Assembly (NCBI GenBank): GCA_025655455.1
Contig: JAHXIV010000081.1
Location: 1 to 64,000, forward strand
Reading direction: 5' to 3'
From: a gamma proteobacterium symbiont of Taylorina sp.
GTDB lineage: Bacteria > Pseudomonadota > Gammaproteobacteria > GRL18
Length of the DNA: 64,000 nucleotides
A program made the translations under genes and the position numbers. The notes below the pieces were generated by a model, which did no database searches, was not told where the DNA came from, and saw only the letters and a list, made by a program, of their open reading frames with translations. Positions 64,000 to 64,000 of this stretch are shown piece by piece; within the stretch, counting starts at the first letter, position 1; each line of letters begins with the position of its first letter.

Positions 64000-64000
64000 T

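Overview
The window comes from an AT-rich, motile, sulfur-oxidising and probably autotrophic gammaproteobacterium. The evidence is a five-gene DAB-type inorganic-carbon uptake locus (DabA plus four antiporter-like membrane proteins), a sulfur-globule protein gene, a polar-type flagellar regulon (FleQ/FlrA, FlrB, FlrC, FliA, sigma-54 promoters), FAD-containing four-subunit succinate dehydrogenase with SdhE, and a 2-oxoglutarate dehydrogenase operon. I cannot assign a genus from sequence alone. No rRNA, tRNA or CRISPR array was seen.

Layout: 1-2260 holds a decayed gene remnant, a small secreted protein, an RDD membrane protein and a gap with a possible PDZ-protein fragment. 2261-11767 is the DAB operon on the plus strand. 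11773-13606 holds a formylglycine-generating-enzyme-like lipid-free secreted protein and the sulfur-globule protein. 13775-20933 is the minus-strand block flhB-fliRQPONML, a DUF1249 gene and fliA. 21050-33086 is central metabolism: sdhCDAB-sdhE, zapE and gltA on the minus strand, and sucA-sucB-lpd on the plus strand. 33099-37828 holds a small rod-like flagellar protein, a Nudix hydrolase, mobB-moeA, ferrochelatase, a thioredoxin and BolA. 38057-39450 pairs an oxygen-binding di-iron (ODP) protein with a shortened chemoreceptor-like coiled coil. 39628-58678 is the second flagellar block: orphan gene, flagellin 1, fliK, fliJIHGFE, flrC, flrB, msrA, fleQ/flrA, fliW, fliT, fliS, fliD, flaG and flagellin 2. 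58879-60356 holds two toxin-antitoxin modules. 60422-64000 holds two convergent DUF115 (Maf-like) genes, likely for flagellin glycosylation.

How it works together: DAB would supply bicarbonate, sulfur globules store reduced sulfur, and the TCA block supplies oxidative metabolism. The two flagellar blocks together encode the export gate, C-ring, basal-body, hook-length, filament, chaperone and regulatory parts, although rod, hook, flhA/flhF and most chemotaxis genes must lie elsewhere. The ODP/chemoreceptor-like pair could feed oxygen information to motility.

The least expected content is repetitive DNA. Three dispersed families occur: (A) a two-hairpin element of about 60 bp in four copies, one inserted in frame inside sucA; (B) a 102-bp repeat in two copies at 99 of 102 identity; (C) REP-like palindromes built on GGGTCGGAGTCAAA in three copies. 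There is also a 33-bp minisatellite inside fliK.
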